From assembly GCF_004354365.1 (NCBI RefSeq), contig NZ_SJCY01000007.1, positions 1 through 64,000 on the forward strand: 64,000 nt of DNA. Direction: 5' to 3'. Positions 17,779 through 25,728 of the stretch are shown here, in pieces (within the stretch, counting starts at the first letter, position 1; every line of letters starts with the position of its first letter). The notes beneath the pieces are model-generated. The model was not told where the DNA came from. It made no database searches and saw only the letters and a program-made list of their open reading frames with translations. The position numbers were made by a program, and so were the translations under genes. The DNA is from Pedobacter changchengzhani. GTDB lineage: Bacteria; Bacteroidota; Bacteroidia; Sphingobacteriales; Sphingobacteriaceae.

Positions 17779-20019
17779 CTACAAAACCAACAACCCAAAT
17801 TCTCTCAGCGTGTTAATTGGCTTAGAAAACCAAAATAATTCGAAGTTTTCCATTTCGGTTTCAAAATCTGCTTTAACCTCATTGAAAGTCAACCCTTTGC
17901 TACCTTGAAGAGGTGAAGAACTTAACGACATCTTATCCAAGATTGACAACAACCACTCACCTTCTATTTTATTGGTTTGGATGGTAAAACTTTGTTTTTT
18001 ATCATGAAACGTAAGCGAAGCAGTTTCCCAAGAATTACCCTTTTTAGTCTTAGTAAAATATTCAGCATCGGGCGTACCACCTAACCAAACCACTTTGGCT
18101 GTTGGTTTGACATTAAAATATTCCCCTTCAGGGGTTAAGGGTTTAAGCGCATTCTCAATAAAATTAGCAACAATAGTAGTTTTCGGAATTTTAAAGTCGA
18201 ACCAATCTTGCAATTTATAATCGAAACAGATGCCATGCATAAAATTAAATAACGATTTTTTTAATCCATAGCTAAATTTATTGTGATCAATCCCTGTTTT
18301 ATCAATATAATTCAAATCGTTGTTGGCAAATGTTCCAATAACCTCAGTATCTTTTTTTACATCAAATTTTTCGGGATATAAACCAATTGGGCTATGCGCG
18401 GTCATAGCAAATTGGTGCCAAAAACCCGACTGCAAAACACCATTTTCAAATAACTGGCGAACCATTTCTAAGCTATCAACCGTTTCTTGTACCGTTTGCG
18501 TTGGGAAACCGTACATTAAATAAGCATGCACCATAATGCCAGCTTCGGTAAAATTACGAGTCACTTTAGCTACTTGCTCAACCGTTACGCCTTTATCAAT
18601 CAGTTTTAATAACCTATCAGAAGCAACTTCTAATCCACCAGAAACCGCAATACATCCCGAAGCTTTTAGCAGTAAACACAAATCAGCCGAAAAGCTTTTC
18701 TCAAAACGAATATTTGTCCACCAGGTAATGGCTATTCTTCTACGGAGAATTTCTAAAGCCACCTCACGCATTAAAGCAGGCGGTGCAGCTTCATCCACAA
18801 AGTGAAAGCCATTTTGGCCCGTTGCAATTGATAATTCTTCAATCCGATCTACAATTTGTTTCGCTGCAACAGGTTCATAAATTTTAATATAATCTAAAGA
18901 AATATCGCAAAAAGTACATTTACCCCAATAACAACCATGCGCCATCGTTAATTTATTCCAACGTCCATCGCTCCACATTCGGTGCATGGGGTTAACAATT
19001 TCTATTACCGAAATATACTTATCCAAAGGCAAGCCGGCATAGTCAGGCGTGCCAACATCAGCTTGTTTATAATCCTTCCTAAACGAATCATTTTTATAAA
19101 CAACTACTCCATTTTCGAGCATAAACGTACGCTTGTACATTTGCATTTCTTTAGGAATGTTGCCCAATATATTCTGAACAAGTAGTTCTATTGGCAATTC
19201 GCCATCATCCAAAGTAATAAAATCGAAAAACTCAAAAACACGGGCATCAGTAAGAGAGCGCAATTCGGTATTCGGGAAACCGCCACCCATCGAAATTTTA
19301 ATCTCGGGATGATTTTTTTTAACCCATTGTGCCGAACGGAAAGCACTGTATAAATTCCCTGGAAAGGGTACTGAAATTAAAAAAAGTTTAGGCTCCACAG
19401 TTTCAATATACTGTTTCAATACGGCAATTAAAATCTCATCAATATAGCTTAGCTCTTGATTTAAAGCATTATACAACTCATTAAATGAATTTGCACTTCT
19501 GCCCAAACGTTCTGCATATCTACTAAAACCGAAATTTTCATCAACACATTCTACAATAAAATCCGAAATATCTTCGAGATAAAGCGTTGCTAAATGTTTG
19601 GCCTTATCTTGCGTACCCATTGCACCAAAAGCCCAATCTAATTCTTCTAATTGCTCAAATCTCGATGCTTGTGGCAAAAAATCATCGCCACAAATTTGTA
19701 AAGCTAACGTTGGGTTTTTACCTTGTAGAAAAGCAACAACAGCATCTATTGTTTTTATATAATCTTCCTGTAAAGCAAAAATACGCTTAGCATTTGGCGT
19801 AAGGAGAGGCTTCGTTTTGGAAAACATCCGCGTCAAACCTTTTTTACAAAATAATTCTATAATTACTTCAATACCTAAATCGGCTTGGGTAGCGCTAATA
19901 TCTTTTGTATTTAAAAACCCTTTTATGTAAGCCGAAGCCGGATATGGAGTATTTAGTTGTGTAAAAGGTGGCGTAATAATAAAAAGATCTGTCTTCAAAA
20001 GGAATTTTATAAAATACAA
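17779..20019 (-). CDS. B12-binding-type radical SAM protein, unknown substrate
   Basis: A 746-residue protein. The first ~300 residues (TDLFIITPPFTQLNTPYPAS ... KISMGGGFPNTELRSL ... DFITLDDGELPIELL) look like a cobalamin-binding-like Rossmann domain, and residues from about 355 form a radical SAM barrel. The cluster cysteines are C363, C368 and C371 (HGCYWGKCTFCDIS), a CX4CX2C spacing instead of the usual CX3CX2C. GGLEVASDRLLKLIDKGV and YLMYGFPTQT are typical SAM-barrel segments. The last ~150 residues are an unrecognised C-terminal domain. The start is TTG at 20019; another in-frame TTG at 19998 is equally plausible. It is monocistronic, next to the repeat array. The reaction is unknown. Confidence 0.8.
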   Translation of the reverse strand: MYFIKFLLKTDLFIITPPFTQLNTPYPASAYIKGFLNTKDISATQADLGIEVIIELFCKKGLTRMFSKTKPLLTPNAKRIFALQEDYIKTIDAVVAFLQGKNPTLALQICGDDFLPQASRFEQLEELDWAFGAMGTQDKAKHLATLYLEDISDFIVECVDENFGFSRYAERLGRSANSFNELYNALNQELSYIDEILIAVLKQYIETVEPKLFLISVPFPGNLYSAFRSAQWVKKNHPEIKISMGGGFPNTELRSLTDARVFEFFDFITLDDGELPIELLVQNILGNIPKEMQMYKRTFMLENGVVVYKNDSFRKDYKQADVGTPDYAGLPLDKYISVIEIVNPMHRMWSDGRWNKLTMAHGCYWGKCTFCDISLDYIKIYEPVAAKQIVDRIEELSIATGQNGFHFVDEAAPPALMREVALEILRRRIAITWWTNIRFEKSFSADLCLLLKASGCIAVSGGLEVASDRLLKLIDKGVTVEQVAKVTRNFTEAGIMVHAYLMYGFPTQTVQETVDSLEMVRQLFENGVLQSGFWHQFAMTAHSPIGLYPEKFDVKKDTEVIGTFANNDLNYIDKTGIDHNKFSYGLKKSLFNFMHGICFDYKLQDWFDFKIPKTTIVANFIENALKPLTPEGEYFNVKPTAKVVWLGGTPDAEYFTKTKKGNSWETASLTFHDKKQSFTIQTNKIEGEWLLSILDKMSLSSSPLQGSKGLTFNEVKADFETEMENFELFWFSKPINTLREFGLLVL

Positions 20020-20099
20020 ATTACGTGATTTTTTAAGATATATGTTGCCTTTTAGCTTTTGAAATTATTTTATATGAAAACGTAAGTCAGTTCATAAAG

Positions 20100-20200
20100 G
20101 CTTCTGCAGTCCTTCTTTCCGCTTTACCTCCACAACAGCCGAAAAAGGCTGCTGTTCGGTGTTCGCTGCAATAAGGTTTACTTAACCGCAGGCTTGTTCA
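20100..20200. repeat. possible degenerate hairpin element
   Basis: This GC-richer patch in an AT-rich gap contains a cagcc-gaaaaa-ggctg hairpin (about 20136-20152) and does not encode anything visible. Its base composition differs from the surrounding gap, suggesting a relic of a dispersed element, but I cannot show a second copy in the window. Confidence 0.25.
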
Positions 20201-20281
20201 TAACGCAAAAAAACCCTAAACAAACTAAAAACGCTTAAATCACGTTGTATAAACAAATCAACATTAATTTACTTTTATTGA

Positions 20282-21013
20282 ATGAGGTTATTGCTTCTCT
20301 TACTATCTATACTCTTTGTTCAAAATACTTTTGCTCAAAATACTTTTGCTCAAAAATCCTTTATTTTCCCAAAGGTTAAGCAGGAAGGTTCATCTACACA
20401 ACAGTTTACGCCAAAAAATTGGACTGTAATTGAAACTGCCCAAGGTGATTTAAACAATGATGGTGTTGATGATTTAGCATTGATTTTTGAATCCGATAAA
20501 GTTATTGATGAAACAAGAGCTTATGGCGATAACCAATCAGATATTATAAAAGAAACTCAAAAACCTCGAATTTTAGTCATTTATTTTAAAGATAAATTTA
20601 CTGGGATTTACCACTTATCCGTACAAAACAACGATTTCATTTTGCGATCGGAAGAAGGTGGCCGACTTGGCGACCCACTACAGCAAATAGTAATAAAAGA
20701 CCAACAGCTGTTTTTACGTTTTAGAGGAGGTGCAGAATGGCGCTGGGAAATGGGTTACACTTTTAAATTTGAAAATGACGATTGGTTTTTAACAAGTGCA
20801 ATAAACCTTTATTTTAACCAAAATACAGGCGATATGACAGAAAGGATTTACGATTTTAATACCCGACAACTTTTTACAACGGTTGGCAATTTGCACAGGC
20901 GAGATATTGGAAACAGGAAAAGCACCGAAATTTTGTTTTTTACCCAATTAAGAACTTTCAAAACTTTTAAAAAACCTTGGGCTTGGGAAATTTTGCCAAA
21001 TGTTTATTTGTAG
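20282..21013 (+). CDS. exported protein of unknown function with calcium-loop-like motif
   Basis: A 243-residue protein with an N-terminal signal peptide (MRLLLLLLSILFVQ). Directly after the hydrophobic core is a perfect 15-bp duplication (20321-20335 and 20336-20350) producing the repeated pentapeptide NTFAQ, so the cleavage region is doubled. The mature part has GDLNNDGVDDLALIFE near residue 59, an acidic D-x-N-x-D-G loop like those of FG-GAP and EF-hand repeats, and a strand-rich remainder. The family is not recognised. It probably acts in the periplasm or at the surface. No exact -7 box was seen upstream. Confidence 0.6.
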   Translation: MRLLLLLLSILFVQNTFAQNTFAQKSFIFPKVKQEGSSTQQFTPKNWTVIETAQGDLNNDGVDDLALIFESDKVIDETRAYGDNQSDIIKETQKPRILVIYFKDKFTGIYHLSVQNNDFILRSEEGGRLGDPLQQIVIKDQQLFLRFRGGAEWRWEMGYTFKFENDDWFLTSAINLYFNQNTGDMTERIYDFNTRQLFTTVGNLHRRDIGNRKSTEILFFTQLRTFKTFKKPWAWEILPNVYL

Positions 21014-21032
21014 TCTGCATGCGTTCCCCACT

Positions 21033-21114
21033 GCGTCCTTGCGAGGAGGAACGACGTGGCAATCTCTCTTTGTTCGCAAAACGATTTAAGATTGCTTCGT
21101 TCCTCGCAAAGACG
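21033..21114. repeat. dispersed inverted-repeat (REP-like) element
   Basis: Left arm 21033-21065 (gcgtccttgcgaggaggaac at its start) pairs with right arm 21089-21114 (agattgcttcgttcctcgca at its start) around a short loop, forming a long GC-rich hairpin. The gcgagga-cgaagcaatct pattern is a familiar intergenic repeat in Bacteroidota genomes. It lies between two convergent genes and may also act as a transcription barrier. Confidence 0.7.
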
Positions 21115-21129
21115 GAAAATCAAAAAAAC

Positions 21130-22320
21130 CTAAATATTCTGCGCAATAACAAAGCCACTTGCCCACGCCCATTGAAAGTTATAACCACCCAACCAACCGG
21201 TAACGTCTAAACATTCACCGCCAAAAAACAAGTTTGGAATTTTCTTACATTCCAAAGTTTTAGATGAAATTTCGTTTGTATCAATTCCACCGCGCATCAC
21301 CTCTGCTTTATCATATCCTTTATCGCCCGCAGGTTTAACTTTAAACTCATGGATGGTTTTTGAAATCGATTCTATTTCAGTTTTAGTTAGTGATGCAACA
21401 GGTTTCTCTAATGGTAAAAACTTTCCTAAAGCATCGGTTAATTTTTTAGTATAAAATCTATTCAACAAAGTTGACAATAAAGTTTTTCCATTCGATTTAC
21501 GCTCACCATCAACCAAAGAAGCAATGTTTTCATTTGGAAGAAGATTTAGATTAATCACCTCGCCCCTACGCCAAAAAGATGAAATCTGTAAAATAGCTGG
21601 TCCGCTTAAACCCCAATGTGTAAACAATATATTTTCTTCGAATGAAATTTCATCGTTGCTAACCTCGCAAAAAACAGAATTGCCCGAAAGCTGTGCAAAC
21701 CACTCTTCATCTTTACCTGTAATAGTTAACGGCACTAAAGCTGGCGCTGTTTCTATAATTTTTAAATTATTTTTCCTGGCAAAACGCAAAGCGAAATCAG
21801 TCGCGCCCATTTTTGGTATTGGTAAACCGCCACTGGCGATGACTAATTTTTCGGATTTTAACGTGATTGTTTTTCCATTCTTTTCATAAGTAACTTTAAA
21901 TCCATCAGCTAATATTTCAATGACTTTAACATCGGCCTTAGTCCTAATTTCTTGCCCTAAATCAGCACATGTAGCAGTAAAAACTTCAACCACATCTTTC
22001 GCATTTTTATCATCAGGAAACAATTGTCCCAGCGTTTTTTCTTTACCTTCAATACCATAAGTTTCGAAAAAAGATATGGTATCACCAACCGTCCATTGAT
22101 TAAATGCCGATTTTATGAAATGTGGATTTTCGGAGATAAACTGCTCTGCTGTGGTAAATTGATTGGTGTAATTACATCGCCCACCCCCAGAAATTAAGAT
22201 TTTGGCGCCTGGCTTTTCATTTTTTTCGAGCACAATAACTTTTTTACCGAGATAGCCTGCCTGTACCGCACACATTAGCCCACAGGCACCCGCACCAATA
22301 ATTATTGCATCTGCATCCAT
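21130..22320 (-). CDS. HI0933-type NAD(P)/FAD-dependent oxidoreductase
   Basis: A 396-residue flavoprotein. The N-terminal dinucleotide-binding motif is AIIIGAGACGLMCAVQAG, followed by the family marker ISGGGRCNYTN near residue 45. A second conserved site VIASGGLPIPKMGATDFA (about 185-200) and the C-terminal FAD-contacting GGECLDVTGWLGGYNFQWA complete the HI0933/BaiN-like signature. Members have been linked to flavin-dependent reduction of small molecules, but physiological substrates are mostly unknown. An exact -7 box lies 5 bases before the ATG. It is convergent with the gene ending at 21013, with a hairpin repeat between. Confidence 0.88.
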   Translation of the reverse strand: MDADAIIIGAGACGLMCAVQAGYLGKKVIVLEKNEKPGAKILISGGGRCNYTNQFTTAEQFISENPHFIKSAFNQWTVGDTISFFETYGIEGKEKTLGQLFPDDKNAKDVVEVFTATCADLGQEIRTKADVKVIEILADGFKVTYEKNGKTITLKSEKLVIASGGLPIPKMGATDFALRFARKNNLKIIETAPALVPLTITGKDEEWFAQLSGNSVFCEVSNDEISFEENILFTHWGLSGPAILQISSFWRRGEVINLNLLPNENIASLVDGERKSNGKTLLSTLLNRFYTKKLTDALGKFLPLEKPVASLTKTEIESISKTIHEFKVKPAGDKGYDKAEVMRGGIDTNEISSKTLECKKIPNLFFGGECLDVTGWLGGYNFQWAWASGFVIAQNI

Positions 22321-22324
22321 TTTG

Positions 22325-22332
22325 CAAAGTTA
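22325..22332 (-). promoter_or_regulatory. -7 box of the HI0933-type gene
   Basis: TAACTTTG on the minus strand; the last base is 5 bases from the ATG, predicting a leaderless mRNA. Confidence 0.5.
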
Positions 22333-22366
22333 TAAGTTTGTAGTTTAAGTTTACTGCACTGGCCGA

Positions 22367-22445
22367 AATTAATAGCCCCGACAGTAGCGAGCACGAAACC
22401 CGATTTTTTTTCGGGTGAGTAAAGCAAATGGCGGGACTAATTTTT
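22367..22445. repeat. nested hairpin element between divergent genes
   Basis: Outer arms attaatagccccg (from about 22368) and cgggactaattttt (22432-22445) pair, and inside lies a perfect acccga/tcgggt stem (22398-22403 and 22411-22416) with a T-rich loop. It is unlike a promoter and looks like a dispersed intergenic element. Confidence 0.5.
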
Positions 22446-22522
22446 AATAGTAGCACTTACTTTGTGCTTCAAAAAAAAGATATACTTTAAATTTATAAAC
22501 CACCTTAACATTAAATTTTTGT

Positions 22523-22530
22523 TATTTTTG
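22523..22530 (+). promoter_or_regulatory. -7 box of purK
   Basis: TATTTTTG matches TAnnTTTG exactly, 25 bases before the purK ATG. Confidence 0.55.
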
Positions 22531-22555
22531 CAAGTCAAAAATCTATTAGTAATAA

Positions 22556-23695
22556 ATGGCAAAGCAGATAAGTGAATTAAAATTAGGTATTTTAGGTGGC
22601 GGACAATTGGGTAGAATGCTTATTCAGCAAGCTATTAACTATAATATTACTTCTTTGGTTTTAGATCCTGACCCCGATGCACCTTGCAAACACATTGCAA
22701 ACTATTTTGAAGTTGGTTCTATTACCGATTTTGATACGGTTTATAATTTCGGGAAGAAAGCTGATATCATTACCATAGAAATTGAAAAAGTAAATATTGA
22801 TGCCTTAGAACAACTTGAAAAAGAAGGTAAAAAGGTATTTCCGCAATCGAGAGTTATTCGTTTGATTCAAGATAAAGGTGTGCAAAAACAGTTTTTTAAA
22901 GAAAATGATATTCCTACAGCTCCTTTTCAAATTGTTAATACGAAAGAGGATATGGAGAACAGCCAAATCCCTTTTCCTTACATTTTAAAACTGCGCAAAG
23001 ATGGTTACGACGGCAAAGGCGTAATGAAAATTAACAACGCCAACGATTTAGATAAGGCTTTTGATGCGCCTTGCATTATCGAAAAACTGGTTGATTTTGA
23101 GAAAGAAATTGCAGTAATTGTTGCCCGAAATTCTAACGGGGATATGAAAACCTTCCCCATGGCAGAAATGGAATTTAATCCTGAAGCCAATTTGGTAGAG
23201 TTTTTAATTTCGCCATCTACTTATGCAGAAAGTTTACAAGAGAAAGCAGACCTTATTGCCAAAAATATTGCTGCAGGCATGAACATTACTGGTATTTTAG
23301 CTGTAGAAATGTTTGTTTGTAGAGATGGAGAAATTTTGGTGAATGAGGTTGCTCCTCGTCCGCATAATAGCGGGCACCAAACCATCGAAGGAAATTATGT
23401 TTCACAATTCGATCAACATTTGCGTTCGATTTTTAACTTGCCTTTAGGCGATACCACCAGTATTACGAATGCAGTGATGATTAATTTACTTGGGGAAAAG
23501 GGATCAGAAGGTATTGCTAAGTATGAAAATTTAGAGAAAATTTTAGGTATTGATGGTGTTTTTGTTCATCTATACGGCAAGAAATACACAAAGCCTTTCC
23601 GCAAAATGGGCCACGTTACCATTGTAGATATTGATAGAAAGAAGGCGATAGAAAAAGCCCGATATGTGCAAAAGACGTTGAGGGTGATCGCTTAA
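22556..23695 (+). CDS. purK: 5-(carboxyamino)imidazole ribonucleotide synthase
   Basis: PurK uses ATP and bicarbonate to convert AIR to N5-CAIR in purine biosynthesis. The 379-residue ATP-grasp enzyme begins with KLGILGGGQLGRMLIQQAINY, has the RDGYDGKGVMKI ATP-binding loop near residue 148 and NEVAPRPHNSGHQTIEGNY near residue 265, all diagnostic. Length is normal. Its product is the substrate of PurE encoded just downstream. The stop codon falls inside the left arm of an inverted-repeat element that separates purK from purE. Confidence 0.96.
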   Translation: MAKQISELKLGILGGGQLGRMLIQQAINYNITSLVLDPDPDAPCKHIANYFEVGSITDFDTVYNFGKKADIITIEIEKVNIDALEQLEKEGKKVFPQSRVIRLIQDKGVQKQFFKENDIPTAPFQIVNTKEDMENSQIPFPYILKLRKDGYDGKGVMKINNANDLDKAFDAPCIIEKLVDFEKEIAVIVARNSNGDMKTFPMAEMEFNPEANLVEFLISPSTYAESLQEKADLIAKNIAAGMNITGILAVEMFVCRDGEILVNEVAPRPHNSGHQTIEGNYVSQFDQHLRSIFNLPLGDTTSITNAVMINLLGEKGSEGIAKYENLEKILGIDGVFVHLYGKKYTKPFRKMGHVTIVDIDRKKAIEKARYVQKTLRVIA

Positions 23696-23820
23696 ACCCC
23701 CCAGTCCCCTAAAGGGGAGCTAAAAACATGGAGGAAATAGCGAAATTTTAGAAAAACAGATTAAATAACATATATGAACACTGGATATTCAAGTCCCCCT
23801 TTAGGGGCGGAGGGGTTAAA
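23692..23820. repeat. inverted-repeat element between purK and purE
   Basis: Left arm 23692-23718 (ttaaaccccccagtccccta at its start) pairs with right arm 23794-23820 (tccccctttaggggcggagg at its start), with about 75 bases between. The left arm includes the purK stop codon and the right arm encodes PurE residues 8-16. The tcccctaaagggga core is itself palindromic. It resembles a small non-autonomous or REP-type insertion common in Bacteroidota intergenic DNA. Confidence 0.75.
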
Positions 23821-24337
23821 CACTGTAAAGGAAAAAGCGACTTCAGGAGTTGGGGCATTAGTAGGTATTATAATGGGAAGCAAGTCTGATTTACACATTA
23901 TGAATGATGCTGCCGAGGTTTTTAAAGAATTTGGAGTTGAATTTGAAATGACTGTGGTTTCCGCTCACCGTACGCCAGATCGTATGTTTACTTATGCTAA
24001 AGAGGCTGCATCTCGTGGTATAAAAGTAATTATTGCCGGCGCTGGTGGCGCTGCACATTTACCGGGTATGGTTGCTTCTATCACCACAGTTCCTGTTATT
24101 GGCGTGCCTGTAAAATCTTCAAATTCTATAGATGGTTGGGATAGTATTTTATCCATTTTACAAATGCCAAACGGTATTCCTGTAGCAACAGTTGCGCTTA
24201 ACGCAGCAAAAAATGCTGGTTTATTGGCGGTACAAATTTTAGCTACCGTTGATGATTCTTTGACAATAAAAATGCAAGCATATAAGGATGAGTTAAGAAG
24301 AAAAGTAGAAGAAAGTGCGCAAGATATGGACAATTGA
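23774..24337 (+). CDS. purE: N5-carboxyaminoimidazole ribonucleotide mutase
   Basis: PurE class I rearranges N5-CAIR to CAIR. Conserved features are [20 protein letters not shown] (from about residue 32), [30 protein letters not shown] and the [26 protein letters not shown] block. At 187 residues it is about 25 longer than usual: the first ~30 residues ([20 protein letters not shown]...) have no counterpart in the family and are encoded partly by an inverted-repeat arm. No other ATG, GTG or TTG precedes the conserved core in frame, so the extension should be translated. A second, diverged copy of its last 22 codons lies at 24975-25043, beyond the fic gene. Confidence 0.94.
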   Translation: MNTGYSSPPLGAEGLNTVKEKATSGVGALVGIIMGSKSDLHIMNDAAEVFKEFGVEFEMTVVSAHRTPDRMFTYAKEAASRGIKVIIAGAGGAAHLPGMVASITTVPVIGVPVKSSNSIDGWDSILSILQMPNGIPVATVALNAAKNAGLLAVQILATVDDSLTIKMQAYKDELRRKVEESAQDMDN

Positions 24338-24395
24338 TAGATTTTTTCACTGGATGAAGTAAAGCAGATGCAACTGTAATCACCTAATTTTAAAG

Positions 24396-24941
24396 ATGAA
24401 AAATATAGATAAGAAAAGCCTAGAAAACGCTTATCTTTTGTTTGAAACAGGAGATATTAATAAGATAGAAATTGGTACAACTAAAGGTTTGCAGCAATTA
24501 CATAAATATCTTTTTAATTGTTTATATAACTTTTCAGGAAAAATACGCACACTCAATATATCGAAAGGAGGTTTTCGTTTTGCAACGGCATTGTATTTGA
24601 CTGAAATTTTAATAAAAGTTGAACAAATGCCCGAAAACACTTTTGAAGAAATTATTGGAAAATATGTAGAAATGAACATAGCTCATCCGTTTATGGAAGG
24701 CAATGGCAGAACAATGCGTATTTGGCTAGATATGATACTTAAAAATAGACTTCAAAAATTAGTAAACTGGCAGTTTGTAGATAAAACACTTTATTTACAA
24801 GCCATGGAGCGTAGTCCGATTAACGATCTAGAATTAAAGACATTGCTTGCCGCTAACTTAACAGGTGATATAAACAATAGAGAAATTATCTTTAAGGGCA
24901 TAGAGCAATCTTATTATTACGAAGGTTACGAAAGAGAATAG
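24396..24941 (+). CDS. Fic-domain AMP-transferase, class III (self-inhibited)
   Basis: A 181-residue single-domain Fic protein. The catalytic motif is H97[11 protein letters not shown]108, matching HPFx[D/E]GNGRxxR; Fic enzymes usually transfer AMP from ATP to a hydroxyl of a target protein. The C-terminal helix contains SYYYEG at 172-177, a fit to the (S/T)xxxE(G/N) inhibitory motif, so E176 should obstruct ATP binding as in class III proteins such as Neisseria NmFic. No separate antitoxin gene is seen, consistent with self-inhibition. The gene begins 58 bases after the purE stop and is followed by a duplicated purE tail, so it appears to have arrived by insertion. The target is unknown. Confidence 0.9.
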   Translation: MKNIDKKSLENAYLLFETGDINKIEIGTTKGLQQLHKYLFNCLYNFSGKIRTLNISKGGFRFATALYLTEILIKVEQMPENTFEEIIGKYVEMNIAHPFMEGNGRTMRIWLDMILKNRLQKLVNWQFVDKTLYLQAMERSPINDLELKTLLAANLTGDINNREIIFKGIEQSYYYEGYERE

Positions 24942-24974
24942 CTTTGTAAATTGGTAATAATATTTTCCAAAAAA

Positions 24975-25043
24975 ATGCAGGCCTACAAAGATGAGTTGAG
25001 AAGAAAAGTAGCGGAAACTGCGGAAGAGATGGAGAGTGAATAG
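24975..25043 (+). pseudogene. duplicated, orphaned 3' end of purE
   Basis: The 23 codons encode [20 protein letters not shown] plus two residues, clearly homologous to the PurE C-terminus [20 protein letters not shown] at 24272-24337. Over 60 aligned bases I count about 11 differences, many at third codon positions, so both copies were once under protein-level selection. It has no purE body upstream, only the fic gene, so it is probably the original gene end displaced when the fic segment inserted. Confidence 0.8.
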
Positions 25044-25112
25044 TCCGAAAGTCGGAAAGTCCGTTTATTTTACAACAAAACTTCCCGACTTACGTGCGTT
25101 CTGACTTCCCAG
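25041..25112. repeat. AGTC/GGAAAG-rich inverted repeat
   Basis: The segment combines gtccgaaagtcggaaagtcc with a complementary cttcccgactt...ctgacttcccagact stretch, able to fold into a hairpin. It lies directly after the purE tail duplicate and before the convergent yqgE-type gene, where it may serve as a transcription barrier. Confidence 0.4.
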
Positions 25113-25120
25113 ACTAAAAA

Positions 25121-25684
25121 CTAATTCAAACTCGGATCACTTGGGAAATTGCTCACATGGGCATATTTTGGTCCAAGGTTAACAATCACATCACGCCAAA
25201 GTTGTTCATCATCATCGTTAAATAAAATATCAACGTAAGGTATATTGCTCACCATCCATGCATTATCTTTAATTTCGCTATCTAACTGCCCCACATCCCA
25301 ACCAGAATAGCCCATAAAGAATTTGATTTCGTTGTCTTCTATCGCACCAGTTTCCATCAATATTCTAAGGGTTTCAAAATTACCACCCCAATAAATGCCA
25401 TCGCCAATTGGGTCACCACTTAAAAGTTTATCATAACAGCGATGGATAAAATGTATCGTATCAGTGGCGACTGGCCCCCCAAAATGAATTAAATTATGGG
25501 CTTCAGTTAAGCCCTCCACAACATCCTTAACCAATAAATTACCAGCTTGGTTTAATATATAACCAACTGTACCATCTTCATTATGTTCTGTAATCAGAAT
25601 CACCGAGCGCTTAAAATTAGGGTCAGCCATAAAGGGCTCTGAAATTAATAATCTTCCTATTTTTGGACTTATATTGTTTAGCAT
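25121..25684 (-). CDS. YqgE/AlgH family protein
   Basis: A 187-residue soluble protein matching the UPF0301 (YqgE/AlgH) family: GRLLISEPFMADPNFKRSVI at residues 11-30, then LITEHNEDGTVGYILNQ, FGGPVATDTIHFIH and GYSGWDVGQLDSEI, all conserved in order. The molecular function is unsettled; AlgH was named for an effect on alginate in Pseudomonas. It is divergent from pdxH, with about 40 bases between the genes. Confidence 0.93.
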   Translation of the reverse strand: MLNNISPKIGRLLISEPFMADPNFKRSVILITEHNEDGTVGYILNQAGNLLVKDVVEGLTEAHNLIHFGGPVATDTIHFIHRCYDKLLSGDPIGDGIYWGGNFETLRILMETGAIEDNEIKFFMGYSGWDVGQLDSEIKDNAWMVSNIPYVDILFNDDDEQLWRDVIVNLGPKYAHVSNFPSDPSLN

Positions 25685-25717
25685 GATAATAATGGTTTAA
25701 AGCGCCGTAAATTTGCT

Positions 25718-25725
25718 TATTTTTG
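25718..25725 (+). promoter_or_regulatory. -7 box of pdxH, deciding its start codon
   Basis: TATTTTTG overlaps an in-frame TTG (25723), so that TTG cannot be in the mRNA. The ATG at 25729, 4 bases after the box, must be used, giving a leaderless or nearly leaderless transcript. Confidence 0.55.
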
Positions 25726-25728
25726 TAC

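Noticed and set aside
25723..25728. TTG at 25723 as the pdxH start
   Set aside because: It overlaps the TATTTTTG promoter box, so it would not be transcribed; the ATG at 25729 gives the normal N-terminus.
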